Below, one piece after another: positions 9,572 to 17,823 of a DNA stretch of 26,648 nt; positions within the stretch are counted from its first letter, which is position 1; each line of letters opens with the position of its first letter. This DNA comes from AG41 sp035943095. GTDB lineage: Bacteria; Gemmatimonadota; Gemmatimonadetes; Gemmatimonadales; GWC2-71-9. The stretch covers positions 1-26,648 of the forward strand of contig DASZCN010000003.1 in the NCBI GenBank assembly GCA_035943095.1, written 5' to 3'. The position numbers and the translations under genes were made by a program. The notes below the pieces were generated by a model. That model searched no databases and was not told where the DNA came from. It saw nothing but the letters and a program-made list of their open reading frames with translations.

Positions 9572-10645
9572 TCAGCGCACCTCAGGGCCCGGGTGGGGCG
9601 CAGGCCTCATCCGCCGCTCGAGCCACAGCCCGTAGCGAGAGAGCAACGCGCTGCCGCTGAAATAGATCGCGCCCACGAACACGAACGCCTCGGTCGAGAA
9701 GCCGAGCCAGGTGGGATCCTGGGCCGCGAGCCGTGCCGTGTTCAGGAGATCGAACAGCCCGACGATGACGATCAGGCTCGTGTCCTGGAAGAATCCAACG
9801 GCGATCGAGATGAACGAGGGGATGACGATCCGCAGCGCTTCTGGTAGGATGACCTCCCGCTGTGCCTGCCACCAGCGGAGTCCGAGCGCGCTCGCGGCGT
9901 CCATCCGCCCCGGGGGCACCATCTGGAGACCCGAACGCACGGCTTCGGCGAGGTACGCGGCGGCGAACACGGTCACGGCTGCGAGCACGAGCAGCAGCTT
10001 GTCGGGGGTGAGCGTAGGTGGCAACGCGAGTGGGAAGATAAGGACCGCGAGATAGAGCACCGCGATCAGCGGGACGCCACGGACCACCTCGACGAGCGTC
10101 GTCGCGAGCATCCGCGGTATCGGGTAGCGCGAGCGGCGTCCGAGGGCGAGCAGCACGGCCAGCGGGAATCCGCCGGAGAGCCCGACCGCAGTCAACAGGA
10201 CCGTGACCGGAAGTCCGCCCCACGCCTGGGTTGGGACGACGGGGAGGCTCCCCACGCCGTGCATCAGCGCGCTCGCGATCCCAACCCCTCCCATCCACCA
10301 GATCGGGAGCCAGCGGTTCCACGAGCGCGGCAGGGCCATCATCACGATGAGCCCCACCAGCGCGGTCAGCGCGACCGCGGGCCGCCACTGCTCGGCGCGG
10401 GGATAGAGCCCGAACACGATGAACGAGAGCTTGTGGCCGATGAACGCCCAGCAGGCCCCCGAGGCCGCTCGGCAATCCTCGGCTGTCCCCGTCCACGTGG
10501 CATCGAGGAGCGCCCAGCGTGCGAGCGGCAGGGCCACGGCGACGACCGTCGCTGCCACCGCCACGGTGAAAGCGCCATTGAGCTTTGTGGCGAACGAGCG
10601 CCGCACGGCGCCGGAGAGCCAATCGAGCGGTCCAGCGCCGAGCAT
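9572..10645 (-). CDS. aapM: Amino-acid ABC transporter inner-membrane permease (AapM/BztC-like)
   Basis: 357 residues from the ATG at 10645. The open frame extends far beyond this start, but that upstream part is out-of-frame reading of the neighbouring permease gene. Features typical of AapM/BztC proteins are visible: an N-terminal membrane segment, a periplasmic loop with CRAASGACWAF and FGLYPRAEQWRP, and a C-terminal permease domain carrying the EAA loop (residues EAVRSGLQMVPPG through ALGLRWWQAQ) that contacts the ATPase. It begins five bases after the stop of the partner permease. Together they form the heterodimeric channel of a polar or general amino-acid importer. The substrate cannot be read from sequence. 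Last gene of the minus-strand unit. Confidence 0.85.
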   Translation of the reverse strand: MLGAGPLDWLSGAVRRSFATKLNGAFTVAVAATVVAVALPLARWALLDATWTGTAEDCRAASGACWAFIGHKLSFIVFGLYPRAEQWRPAVALTALVGLIVMMALPRSWNRWLPIWWMGGVGIASALMHGVGSLPVVPTQAWGGLPVTVLLTAVGLSGGFPLAVLLALGRRSRYPIPRMLATTLVEVVRGVPLIAVLYLAVLIFPLALPPTLTPDKLLLVLAAVTVFAAAYLAEAVRSGLQMVPPGRMDAASALGLRWWQAQREVILPEALRIVIPSFISIAVGFFQDTSLIVIVGLFDLLNTARLAAQDPTWLGFSTEAFVFVGAIYFSGSALLSRYGLWLERRMRPAPHPGPEVR

Positions 10646-10650
10646 CGTGC

Positions 10651-11754
10651 TCACTGCGCCGGGGTGCCCTGCGCGAGCAGCACCGCGTTGTAGCGGTTTA
10701 AGGCCGCGGCCACGCTCAAGCTGAGGGACAGGTACACGGCCATCATGATGAGCATCGTCTCGATGTTGTGGCCTGTCTGGTTGCCGGCGGTGTTCAAGAT
10801 GCTCACGAGATCGGGGAAGCCGATCGCGACGGCGAGGCTTGAGTTCTTGACGAGACTCACACAATTGGTCGCGAGCAGCGGAACCATGGCGCGCAGGGCG
10901 AGAGGGATGGTCACCAGTCGCAGGACCTGAAAGCGCGAGAGCCCGAGCGCGCGCGCGGCATCTCGCTGTCCGCGGGGGACGGCGAGGAGGGCGCCGCGCA
11001 CGACCTCGGAGATGTGTGCCGCGTGGTGCAGGACGAGCGCCGCGACGAGCGCCGCGAACTCGGGCGAGAGGGTCGTCCCGCCAGTGAAGTTGAACCCATC
11101 GAGATGCGCGAGTTCGATCGTGGGGCGACGCGCCATGAGCGAGATGACCCAAGCAACCGCTGCCGCCGTCACGGCGGTCCGCCAGCCCGTGCGACCGAGC
11201 GAGCGGCGCATCAAGAGAGTCGCGCCCGTCGCCACGCCGAGCCAGAGGCTTAGTCCATTCACGCGCAACGTCGGCAGCACGAGCCCGCGCTCGGAGAGGA
11301 ACACCCCAGGGGCCGGATGCAGGGCACGCTCGGTCGGCGGCAGGGCGTGCAGACTCGCCGCCACGAGGAGCACCAGGAGCAACAAGGGCGTGTTGCGCAT
11401 CAGCTCGACACCCGTGCGCATGAGCCCGCTCGCCGCCGGATTGGGGGAGAGCCGGACGATACCGACGATGAAGCCGAGCGCGATCGCGAGCACACACCCG
11501 ACGGCCGAGACGCGTGCGGTGTTCACGAGCCCGACGAGGATCGCCCGGCCGACGCTTTGCTCCGGTGAGAATCTGAGCCACGCCGTGTCCCCGATCTCGA
11601 AGTTTGCCGGCTGCTTCAAGAAGGTGAAGCCGAGAGAGATACCGTGACGCTGCAGGCTCGCGGCGGCGTTATGCCCGAGCCACCAGAGCACGGCGGCCGT
11701 GACGCCGAGTGCCAGACCTTGCAGGAGGACGGCGCGCCGGGAGCGGCGCAGCAT
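10651..11754 (-). CDS. aapQ: Amino-acid ABC transporter inner-membrane permease (AapQ/BztB-like)
   Basis: 367 residues from an ATG at 11754 that overlaps the stop of the substrate-binding-protein gene as TGATG, a translational-coupling arrangement. The protein has an N-terminal membrane helix, the segment QPANFEIGDTAW, and FRVGLVNTA-like text (ILVGLVNTARVS) where the conserved permease domain begins. The EAA loop EVVRGALLAVPRG is followed by DAARALGLSRFQ, and the C-terminus has SLVKNSSLAVAIGFPDL, all typical of AapQ/BztB. It pairs with the downstream AapM-like subunit. Apparent N-terminal extension of the open frame to 12066 is antisense-free overlap with the binding-protein gene in another frame and is not part of this protein. 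Confidence 0.85.
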   Translation of the reverse strand: MLRRSRRAVLLQGLALGVTAAVLWWLGHNAAASLQRHGISLGFTFLKQPANFEIGDTAWLRFSPEQSVGRAILVGLVNTARVSAVGCVLAIALGFIVGIVRLSPNPAASGLMRTGVELMRNTPLLLLVLLVAASLHALPPTERALHPAPGVFLSERGLVLPTLRVNGLSLWLGVATGATLLMRRSLGRTGWRTAVTAAAVAWVISLMARRPTIELAHLDGFNFTGGTTLSPEFAALVAALVLHHAAHISEVVRGALLAVPRGQRDAARALGLSRFQVLRLVTIPLALRAMVPLLATNCVSLVKNSSLAVAIGFPDLVSILNTAGNQTGHNIETMLIMMAVYLSLSLSVAAALNRYNAVLLAQGTPAQ

Positions 11755-12809
11755 CAGCGGAACGGCGGCGAGTAGAGTAGCCCTCCATCGGTCCAGAGCT
11801 TGTTCTGGCCCCGGTCGATGTGGAGCGGCGTGCCCGACCCCAGATTGCGCTCGAAGACGTCGCGGTAGTTGCCGACTTTCGCGATGACGTTCGCGACCCA
11901 CGTCGGATCGAGCCCGAAGCCGTCTGTGGCGCCGGGTTCGACGCCCAGGAAGCGGCGAATCGCCGGATCGCTCGATTGAAGGAATTGGGCGACGGTGTGC
12001 TGATCGATGCCGTATTCCTCTGCCTGCACCGGCACGCGGAACACCCAGTTCACCACTTCCAGCCATTGATCGTCGCCCGCGCGAATCACCGGGGCAATCG
12101 GCTCCTTGGAGATCCGATCGGGGAGGATCCGAAACGCGTCAGGATCGCGGAGCATCGTGCGCGTCGTGGCCAAGCCGGCGCCATCCTGGCTGATCGCGTC
12201 GCAGCGTCCGCCCGCGAGCGCGGACACGGCGGCGCGCAGATCCTCCATGACGACCGGCTTGAAGGTGATCCCGTTGCGACGGGCGAAGTCGGCGAGGTTC
12301 AGCTCGGTCGTCGTACCCTGCTGGACGCAGATCGTGGCGCCGCCAAGCATGCTCGCCGTAGTCGCCCGCGAGGTCTTCGGGACGAGAAAGCCCTGCCCGT
12401 CATAGTAGTAGATGGGTCCGAAGTGCAGCGGCTGGTGCATCGCGCGACTGCTCGTCACCGACGTGCCGTTCGCCAACAGGTCCACTTCGCCGGATTCGAG
12501 CCCGGAGAAGCGCTGCTGCTGCGTGTAGGGGATAAACTGCGTCTTGTCGGCGTCGTTGAACAGCGCGACCGCGAGCGCGCGACAGAAATCGACGTCGAAC
12601 CCACGCCAGCGGCCGGCATCGTCCGGCGTTGCGAACCCTGCGCCCTGGGTGATACCGCATTTCACGGCCCCGCGCGCCCGAATCGCGCGGAGCGTGGACC
12701 CAGCGCCGCCGTCGATGTTGCTCGACGCCGCACTGCCGCTGCACGCGGTGGCGGCGCTGAGCACCAGGGCCGCCGCGCACCGGGCCACCAATGAGGGTGC
12801 ACGAGACAC
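11754..12809 (-). CDS. aapJ: Amino-acid ABC transporter substrate-binding protein (AapJ-like)
   Basis: 351 residues from the GTG at 12809, four bases after the upstream lyase stop. An ATG at 12863 is in frame, but it would overlap the lyase gene by 50 bases and bury the signal sequence. From the GTG the protein starts with a basic segment and a hydrophobic stretch ending ATAC at Cys23. That is a weak lipobox, so lipidation is plausible but not certain. The mature part contains VKCGITQGAGFATPDD, RWRGFDVDFCRALA and QQQRFSGLESGEVDLL, typical of AapJ/BztA-type proteins in the polar amino-acid binding family. It binds the substrate in the periplasm and delivers it to the AapQ/AapM-like channel. 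The ligand is unknown. Confidence 0.85.
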   Translation of the reverse strand: MSRAPSLVARCAAALVLSAATACSGSAASSNIDGGAGSTLRAIRARGAVKCGITQGAGFATPDDAGRWRGFDVDFCRALAVALFNDADKTQFIPYTQQQRFSGLESGEVDLLANGTSVTSSRAMHQPLHFGPIYYYDGQGFLVPKTSRATTASMLGGATICVQQGTTTELNLADFARRNGITFKPVVMEDLRAAVSALAGGRCDAISQDGAGLATTRTMLRDPDAFRILPDRISKEPIAPVIRAGDDQWLEVVNWVFRVPVQAEEYGIDQHTVAQFLQSSDPAIRRFLGVEPGATDGFGLDPTWVANVIAKVGNYRDVFERNLGSGTPLHIDRGQNKLWTDGGLLYSPPFR

Positions 12810-12813
12810 GTGG

Positions 12814-14034
12814 CTAGTGTCCTCGAGCGGTGATCGCACGGACGCGGTCCAGCCCCTGTGCAAGGTCGGCGATCAAGTCGTCCGGATCCTCCAGGCCGAT
12901 GTGCAGCCGCAGATACGGCAGGGTGCTGGTCCACTGGGTCGCCGTTCGCAGCGGGGCGGGGTCGATCGGGATGACCAGGCTTTCGAAGCCGCCGAAGCTC
13001 ACGCCCATGCGAAACAGCTCGAGCCCGTTCAGCATCGCATCGACCGCGGCCTTCGGCGCCGGCGCCAAGGCCACGCCCAGCAAGCCGCTTGCTCCAGTGA
13101 AGTCACGCTTCCAGATCGCGTACCCCGGGTCGTCGGGGAGGGCTGGGTAATGCACGCGCGCGACCTCCGGCCGCGTGCGCAGCCACTCGGCGACGCGGAA
13201 CGCGTTGCGCTGGTGGCGTTCGAGCCGCACGCCGAGCGTGCGTAGCCCGCGGAGCGCCAGGTACGCATCGTCGCCACCGACACAGTGCCCCAGCTCAGCC
13301 ACGGTCGAGCGCACGCGGTCGTACAGCGCCTCGGTCGTCGTGATCGTCCCCATCATCAGGTCCGAATGGCCGGCGACGTACTTCGTAGCGGCTTGAATGG
13401 AAACGTCCACGCCGTGCGCGAACGCCGCAAAGTAGTACGGGGTGGCCCAGGTGTTGTCCATGACCACCGTGAGGCCCGCGGCGTGCGCGGCCGCGGCGAT
13501 CGCCGGCACGTCCTGAACCTCGAACGTCACCGATCCCGGCGATTCCAGGAACACGACGCGCGTGTTCGGACGGAACAGCTTCGTAATCTCGCCGCCCACG
13601 AGCGGATCATAATACGTGGTCGTGACACCGAACCGCGAGAGCGTCGCGTCACAGAAACGGCGCGTGGACGCGTAGGCCGTGTCCACCATCAGGAGGTGGT
13701 CGCCGTTGGACAGCAGCGCCTGGAGCGTGGCGGTGACCGCTGCAAGCCCGGATGGCAGCAGCATCGAGCGGTATCCGCCTTCGATCGCGGCCACCGCCTG
13801 CTCGAGCGCGAACGTGGTCGGTGTGCCGAGCTGGCCGTAGCGCACCACGTCGAAGCGCCGCGCCGGATCGCGGCCAGCCTCGTAGTCCGCGACCGTCGGA
13901 AACACGATCGTCGACGCGCGGTACACGGGCGGGTTCACGGCGCCGTGCCGGCTGAACGGGTCGCCGTCGGCGTGGGCCAGCGTGGTGTCCGTCGCGTATC
14001 GCGCCGCGCCGGGATCGGAGTCGCGTCGTGTCAT
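12814..14034 (-). CDS. metC: Cystathionine beta-lyase / cysteine-S-conjugate beta-lyase (MetC-like)
   Basis: 406 residues, the usual length for the Cys/Met metabolism PLP family. VMDNTWATPYYF and SIQAATKYVAGHSDLMMG mark the cofactor pocket, with the PLP lysine at K218. The latter motif is closer to MetC beta-lyases than to MetB synthases. The family cleaves C-S bonds of cystathionine or cysteine S-conjugates to a thiol, pyruvate and ammonia. No Shine-Dalgarno is visible before the ATG, which follows a 74-base gap from the TTC38-like gene; an alternative start nearby cannot be excluded. Its place directly before the importer genes suggests it acts on the imported compound or its deacylated product rather than in housekeeping methionine synthesis. 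That is an inference. Confidence 0.8.
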   Translation of the reverse strand: MTRRDSDPGAARYATDTTLAHADGDPFSRHGAVNPPVYRASTIVFPTVADYEAGRDPARRFDVVRYGQLGTPTTFALEQAVAAIEGGYRSMLLPSGLAAVTATLQALLSNGDHLLMVDTAYASTRRFCDATLSRFGVTTTYYDPLVGGEITKLFRPNTRVVFLESPGSVTFEVQDVPAIAAAAHAAGLTVVMDNTWATPYYFAAFAHGVDVSIQAATKYVAGHSDLMMGTITTTEALYDRVRSTVAELGHCVGGDDAYLALRGLRTLGVRLERHQRNAFRVAEWLRTRPEVARVHYPALPDDPGYAIWKRDFTGASGLLGVALAPAPKAAVDAMLNGLELFRMGVSFGGFESLVIPIDPAPLRTATQWTSTLPYLRLHIGLEDPDDLIADLAQGLDRVRAITARGH

Positions 14035-14108
14035 GCTGCAAAGTACGAGCGCGCCGGGCGACCGGAAGGCCGGCGCATGGCGTCGCCCTGGACCCGGGTC
14101 ATACGCGG

Positions 14109-15500
14109 TCAGGGGTTGCGCAGCTGTTCCACACGCCGGTGCGCCGCTGCGGCACCGCTCGCTCCGAGCGCGTTAAGCGTGGTGGCGTACTGCTTCCACC
14201 CCCAGATGTTGTGCGGCCGCCGTGCCGTCCGTTCGGCGAGGAGTTCGGCCGCGAGGTCCAGGCGCCGGCCGCGTAAAGCGGCGTCGATCAACAGCTGATC
14301 GAACAGGTCGCGTTGAGCGTGGCTGCCGCCGATTCGCCTGATGTGACGGCGTACGGGTTCGACGAGGTCAACGACCTCGCCGTACGACCCGCGCCGATGC
14401 GCCACGATGGCCCGCGCGAGCGGCAGGCCGACCTGTGCCATCACGGCGGCCTCGGTCCCGGTCGCCGTCGCCGCGAACCGCGCGCAAGACGCCAAGAACG
14501 CGGCGACGGCGTCCGCGTCGGCCGCGAGCGCCATCAGGTAGTGGAGGTCAGCGAAGACGAGGGCGTGATCGTTCACGTGCCCGCGCGCGCGATCGGCGAG
14601 CTCGTGCCAGCGCGTCCCCACATCGACCCCCGCCTGCTCCAGCCGCCACAGCAGGGACACCGCGTTCGCGACATCCAGGTACTCGTCACTCGACTCCCGA
14701 CGGATCTCGCGGTCATACAACTCGAGCACGCGGGCGTGGCGCTCCAGATCGAGATGGAATAACGCCTCGTGCCACCGGAGGTGGAGCCTGAAGTTGTTGC
14801 ACTCGACCCAGTGGCCCGAGACACTCGCGATCCAGGCGACGCCCTCCTGGACGCGCCCCTCCATCTCCGTCACATGCGCCACCGCATGCGCGGCCCAGAT
14901 GTCGCTCGGGTTGAGGTCCACCGCACGGCGACCCTGGGCTTCGGCGCTCACGTAGTCGCCCGTTTCCTCGAGGGCGTACGCGTCGCAGCCGAGGACAAAC
15001 CCGTAGCCGGGCATCCCTAAGTCCCAGGACGGGAGTACGCGGGCTACCGTGTCGCGCATGCGCTCGCTCTCGCCGAGATAAGAGAGCACGAACTGCGAGA
15101 CCTTGAGCGCCACGAGGTCGCGCGGCCCAGCCGCGAGCGCCGCGTCCCAGTATTGGACGGCATCGCGCATGTCGCCTCGCGCCCACGCCGCGAGGGCGCG
15201 GAGGTGCGAACGCTCGCGCGCGGTGACGGTCGCCACCCGCGCTGCGGCTGCATCGGCGCGCCGCAGTGCCTCCACGGCCCGCCCGATCCCGGCGCGCTGG
15301 CTCGACAGCATGTGCAGATATCCCTCGAGGCAATGACCGAGCACGCACGAGGGATCGTCGTCGAGCAGGGCGGCCAGCCGGGCGGGCGTGTCCACCCGTG
15401 CGCCCAGGTACGCGTCCACCGCGAGATCGAAGCGGCGTGCGCTCTCCTGGCTCGCCGCCGCCATCGGTTGGCCTTGCGCGTCGGTACAGAGGGGCGTCAT
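14109..15500 (-). CDS. Tetratricopeptide-repeat protein of the TTC38 type
   Basis: 463 residues, all alpha-helical, with no signal peptide or membrane segment, so cytoplasmic. The text matches what I know of the TTC38 family: TARERSHLRALAAWARGD, then VLPSWDLGMPGYGF, YALEETGDYVSAE, WAAHAVAHVTEMEGRVQEG, then LRWHEALFHLDLERH, LELYDREIR and NAVSLLWRLEQAGVDVGTRW, and a C-terminal HRRGSYGEVVDLV repeat. The biochemical role of this family is not established to my knowledge. It lies 13 bases after the deacylase stop and 74 bases before the lyase gene, so it is cotranscribed with catabolic enzymes; it could scaffold them or be an uncharacterised enzyme. Start at the ATG, weak Shine-Dalgarno. Confidence 0.75.
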   Translation of the reverse strand: MTPLCTDAQGQPMAAASQESARRFDLAVDAYLGARVDTPARLAALLDDDPSCVLGHCLEGYLHMLSSQRAGIGRAVEALRRADAAAARVATVTARERSHLRALAAWARGDMRDAVQYWDAALAAGPRDLVALKVSQFVLSYLGESERMRDTVARVLPSWDLGMPGYGFVLGCDAYALEETGDYVSAEAQGRRAVDLNPSDIWAAHAVAHVTEMEGRVQEGVAWIASVSGHWVECNNFRLHLRWHEALFHLDLERHARVLELYDREIRRESSDEYLDVANAVSLLWRLEQAGVDVGTRWHELADRARGHVNDHALVFADLHYLMALAADADAVAAFLASCARFAATATGTEAAVMAQVGLPLARAIVAHRRGSYGEVVDLVEPVRRHIRRIGGSHAQRDLFDQLLIDAALRGRRLDLAAELLAERTARRPHNIWGWKQYATTLNALGASGAAAAHRRVEQLRNP

Positions 15501-15513
15501 CGTCGCTCTAGGG

Positions 15514-16503
15514 CTACGCCGGCTGCGTGATCCAGTAGCGGACGATCGGATCGCCGGTGTTCACCACCTTGTGCGTCCAGATGAGTCCCGCGATGCCCGC
15601 GCCGGGCGCGCACACCCGCTCGACCACGTCACCGAACACGTCCCGAATCTCGGCCACTTGCTGTCCGGCGCTGATCTCGTCGCCGATGCGCACCAGCATG
15701 TGCAGCAGCCCCGCCCGCCCGGCCCGTACGACAATTCGATCGCGTGCGGCGATGCGCGGCCCGTCTGGCGGCGGACCGCCGTCGATCATGCCCAGCGAGC
15801 GCATCACGTTCTGCACGCCGGTCACGTGCGTCTGGACGTCGCCCTCCTCGAGGGTGGCGTTGCCGCCGCACTCGCCGAGAATCGACACGACGCCGTTCTT
15901 GTTCGCGGCGTAGTTCAGCGAGCCGGGGAAGGGAGGGATGGAGCCGTCGGGGGAGGCGAGCGAGATTAGCCAGGGCGTGAAGGCGCGCGCCAGAGCTTCA
16001 CCCTTGCGGTCGAGATCCGCTCGTCCCGTGAGCGCATACCCGGCAAACGGAAGCAATAGCTCGCCCACGTCCCCGGCGTGGAGATCGATATGATACTCGG
16101 CCGCTCCGATGACCTCACGCAGCAGGACGTCGACGAGGATCTCGGAGATCGAGCCGTCGCGCCGTCCTGGCGCGATGCGGTTCAAGTTCAACCCGTCCAG
16201 CGGAGACACGAAGCCGGTGCGGTGCTCGAACATGCGCATGTTCGTCACCGGGACCACGATCACCGCACCGCGCAGCGTGTCCGGCCGAATAGTCTGCAGC
16301 AGACGTATCGCGGCGGCGATCGGGGCGTATTCCGTCGCATGCACGCCGGCGGTGAGGCAGAGTGTGGGTCCCTCCTCGGATCCATTGATGATCACCAGCG
16401 GAACGCGCAGCGGGCCGCCTGGCGTCTCTCCGATCGTCAGCCACCCGCGGGCCCGCTCGCCCGGCTGCGCGGTGATGTCGCGAACCTGGACCCGCGCACG
16501 CAT
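15514..16503 (-). CDS. Succinylglutamate desuccinylase / aspartoacylase-family zinc deacylase
   Basis: 329 residues from the ATG at 16503. The open frame upstream to 16827 is spurious, because it overlaps the aminotransferase, whose stop lies five bases before this start. Zinc and substrate residues of the M14-like AstE/AspA family are visible: AGVHATEY with H55 and E58, NLNR at 106-109, and DLHAGD with H142. A possible catalytic glutamate lies in LGECGG. The C-terminal 90 residues form a beta domain (RDRIVVRAGRAGLLH, then VGDEISAGQQ-like text). Members hydrolyse amide bonds of N-acyl amino acids such as N-acetylaspartate, succinylglutamate or N-acetyl-diaminobutyrate. The exact acyl group and amino acid cannot be told. 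Position suggests it unmasks the imported compound before the aminotransferase or C-S lyase acts. Confidence 0.82.
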   Translation of the reverse strand: MRARVQVRDITAQPGERARGWLTIGETPGGPLRVPLVIINGSEEGPTLCLTAGVHATEYAPIAAAIRLLQTIRPDTLRGAVIVVPVTNMRMFEHRTGFVSPLDGLNLNRIAPGRRDGSISEILVDVLLREVIGAAEYHIDLHAGDVGELLLPFAGYALTGRADLDRKGEALARAFTPWLISLASPDGSIPPFPGSLNYAANKNGVVSILGECGGNATLEEGDVQTHVTGVQNVMRSLGMIDGGPPPDGPRIAARDRIVVRAGRAGLLHMLVRIGDEISAGQQVAEIRDVFGDVVERVCAPGAGIAGLIWTHKVVNTGDPIVRYWITQPA

Positions 16504-16508
16504 GGCGA

Positions 16509-17720
16509 TCAGCGCGTGGCCTGTGTGGTCGCGCCCGCATCGGCCGCGCAGGATCGGTAGGCCGAGGCGAGCCGGCGAGCGCCCTCCTCGATCTCGTCGA
16601 TCGCGGCGTGGCTGAAGGCGATGCGTGCGTGGTTTCTGGGATGGCCCGTATCCGTGCGGGCGAAGAACCTGCTCCCGGCGAGGATCGTCACACCGGCGTC
16701 CGTAGCACGACGCGCCAGCTCGCCGCCGTCGATGGCCGCGGGGAGCGTGAGCCAGAGGTAGTAGCCGCCGTGCGGTACGTCGAACGACACCTCGGGGAGC
16801 TCGCGCCGAACGGCGGCGACCATGCAATCACGCTGTGCACGGTACGTCTCCTGGACCCGACGGGTGTGCTCCGCGAGGCGGCCCGCCTCGCAGAACTCGA
16901 GGATCACGCGCTGCGTGAGCGGGCAGGATCCGGCGTCCGACTTCAGATAGGTCATGCGGGTGATCAGCGCCGGCGCTCCCGCCGCCCAGCCGACTCGCAG
17001 GCCGGGCGCCAGCAGCTTCGAGAACGTGCCCAGATGCATGACGATGTCGTGGGGGTCCAGCGCCTTCAGCGCCGGCACCGGCTCTCCCTCGAAGCGCACG
17101 TTCCGGTACGGGCTGTCGTCGACGATTGGGATTTGATACCGCACGGCCAGCTCGATGAGCGCCTGGCGGCGCTGGAGCGATAACGTTACGCCGGTCGGGT
17201 TGTGATAGTCGGAGACGTTGTAGATGAACTTGGGCAGCGGGCGGCGCTGGGCGGTGAAGCGCACCAGGAGGGTGGACAGCTCGGCCACGTCGAGGCCGTC
17301 CCGATCCTGGCCGATCTCAAGGAACTGGGCGCCGAAGCTGCTGATGATTGGGATCGCGCTGAAGTACGTCGGCCTGGTGACCACCACCGCGTCGCCGTCA
17401 TCGAGCAACACCCGGCACACGAGCTCGATCGCGTGCTTGGCGCCGTTCGTGACGAGCACGTTATCGGAGGGGAGGTCGGCCCCGTCGGCGCCGAGGTACG
17501 CGGCGATCCAGCGGCGGAGGTCGGGGAGGCCGGCGCGAGGGCCATACTGAAGCGTTTCGGACCGGTAGCGCGTGAGCGCCCTGGCGCATTCGCGAGTGAG
17601 GTCGGGGAGGATGGAAGGAGAGGCGTGGCCCGAGTCAAACGCGATGGTGTGGGTGGGCGCGGACGCCGGCATTGCGGGCGGCAGGTGCGCGGCGCGGCGC
17701 GCAAACGAAACCGATGGCAT
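16509..17720 (-). CDS. PLP-dependent aminotransferase, class I/II (LysN/MocR-catalytic type)
   Basis: 403 residues; GGAGG lies about seven bases before the ATG. Fold-type I aminotransferase landmarks are LQYGPRAGLPDLR, VLVTNGAKHAIEL, RPTYFSAI, YHNPTGVTLS, IVDDSPYRNVRF and the PLP lysine K235 in GTFSKLLAPGLRVGW, then a C-terminal HARIAFSH with the carboxylate-binding Arg. The pattern is that of 2-aminoadipate (LysN)-like aminotransferases, or of the catalytic half of MocR proteins without their DNA-binding domain. In the segment usually reading P-D-F-Q-N-P-T-G, this protein has SDYHNPTG. It leads the second transcription unit of the cluster, with its own promoter and operator candidate in the preceding 103 bases. 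Substrate unknown; an amino acid from the importer is likely. Confidence 0.82.
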   Translation of the reverse strand: MPSVSFARRAAHLPPAMPASAPTHTIAFDSGHASPSILPDLTRECARALTRYRSETLQYGPRAGLPDLRRWIAAYLGADGADLPSDNVLVTNGAKHAIELVCRVLLDDGDAVVVTRPTYFSAIPIISSFGAQFLEIGQDRDGLDVAELSTLLVRFTAQRRPLPKFIYNVSDYHNPTGVTLSLQRRQALIELAVRYQIPIVDDSPYRNVRFEGEPVPALKALDPHDIVMHLGTFSKLLAPGLRVGWAAGAPALITRMTYLKSDAGSCPLTQRVILEFCEAGRLAEHTRRVQETYRAQRDCMVAAVRRELPEVSFDVPHGGYYLWLTLPAAIDGGELARRATDAGVTILAGSRFFARTDTGHPRNHARIAFSHAAIDEIEEGARRLASAYRSCAADAGATTQATR

Positions 17721-17761
17721 CCCCCGGCCTCCAATGCCCAGGAACCACAGCCCGGGCAGAT

Positions 17762-17773
17762 TTGTACGGACAA
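17762..17773. promoter_or_regulatory. Candidate GntR/HutC operator, copy 2
   Basis: TTGTACGGACAA, a near-perfect dyad (TTGT-N4-ACAA), lies between the regulator gene and the aminotransferase gene. It matches 11 of 12 bases of the perfect palindrome at 19453-19464. It lies just downstream of the proposed transcription start of the aminotransferase unit, where a bound repressor would block elongation or open-complex formation. TTGT-N4-ACAA sites are typical for several GntR/HutC-family regulators; assignment to the encoded regulator is inferred. Confidence 0.55.
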
Positions 17774-17780
17774 AACACCG

Positions 17781-17797
17781 CGCCTACAATGTAGGCG
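17781..17797. repeat. Perfect 8-bp inverted repeat with one-base centre
   Basis: CGCCTACA-A-TGTAGGCG is a perfect inverted repeat in the gap between the regulator stop and the aminotransferase start. It overlaps the candidate -10 box on the minus strand. It may be a second regulator site, or on the minus strand a weak terminator of the ATPase-regulator unit, since GGTGTTTT follows the stem. I cannot decide between these. Confidence 0.45.
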
Positions 17798-17815
17798 GGG
17801 ACGCCAAGCGGTCAA
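17788..17815 (-). promoter_or_regulatory. Candidate promoter of the aminotransferase-deacylase-lyase-importer unit
   Basis: On the minus strand TTGACC (17815-17810) and TACATT (17793-17788) are separated by 16 bases, a reasonable sigma-70-like promoter. The predicted start is near 17781, about 60 bases before the aminotransferase ATG. The -10 box lies inside the inverted repeat 17781-17797, and the operator candidate follows the start site. Confidence 0.4.
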
Positions 17816-17823
17816 GCGGTTGC

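Noticed and set aside
10646..11581. N-terminal extension of the AapM-like permease to 669 residues
   Set aside because: It is out-of-frame reading of the AapQ-like gene; the normal start at 10645 lies five bases after the partner's stop.
15514..17720. Ectoine degradation operon (DoeB-like deacylase plus importer plus aminotransferase)
   Set aside because: There is no ectoine hydrolase (M24-type) gene, and a MetC-like lyase is present instead; the evidence does not favour ectoine.
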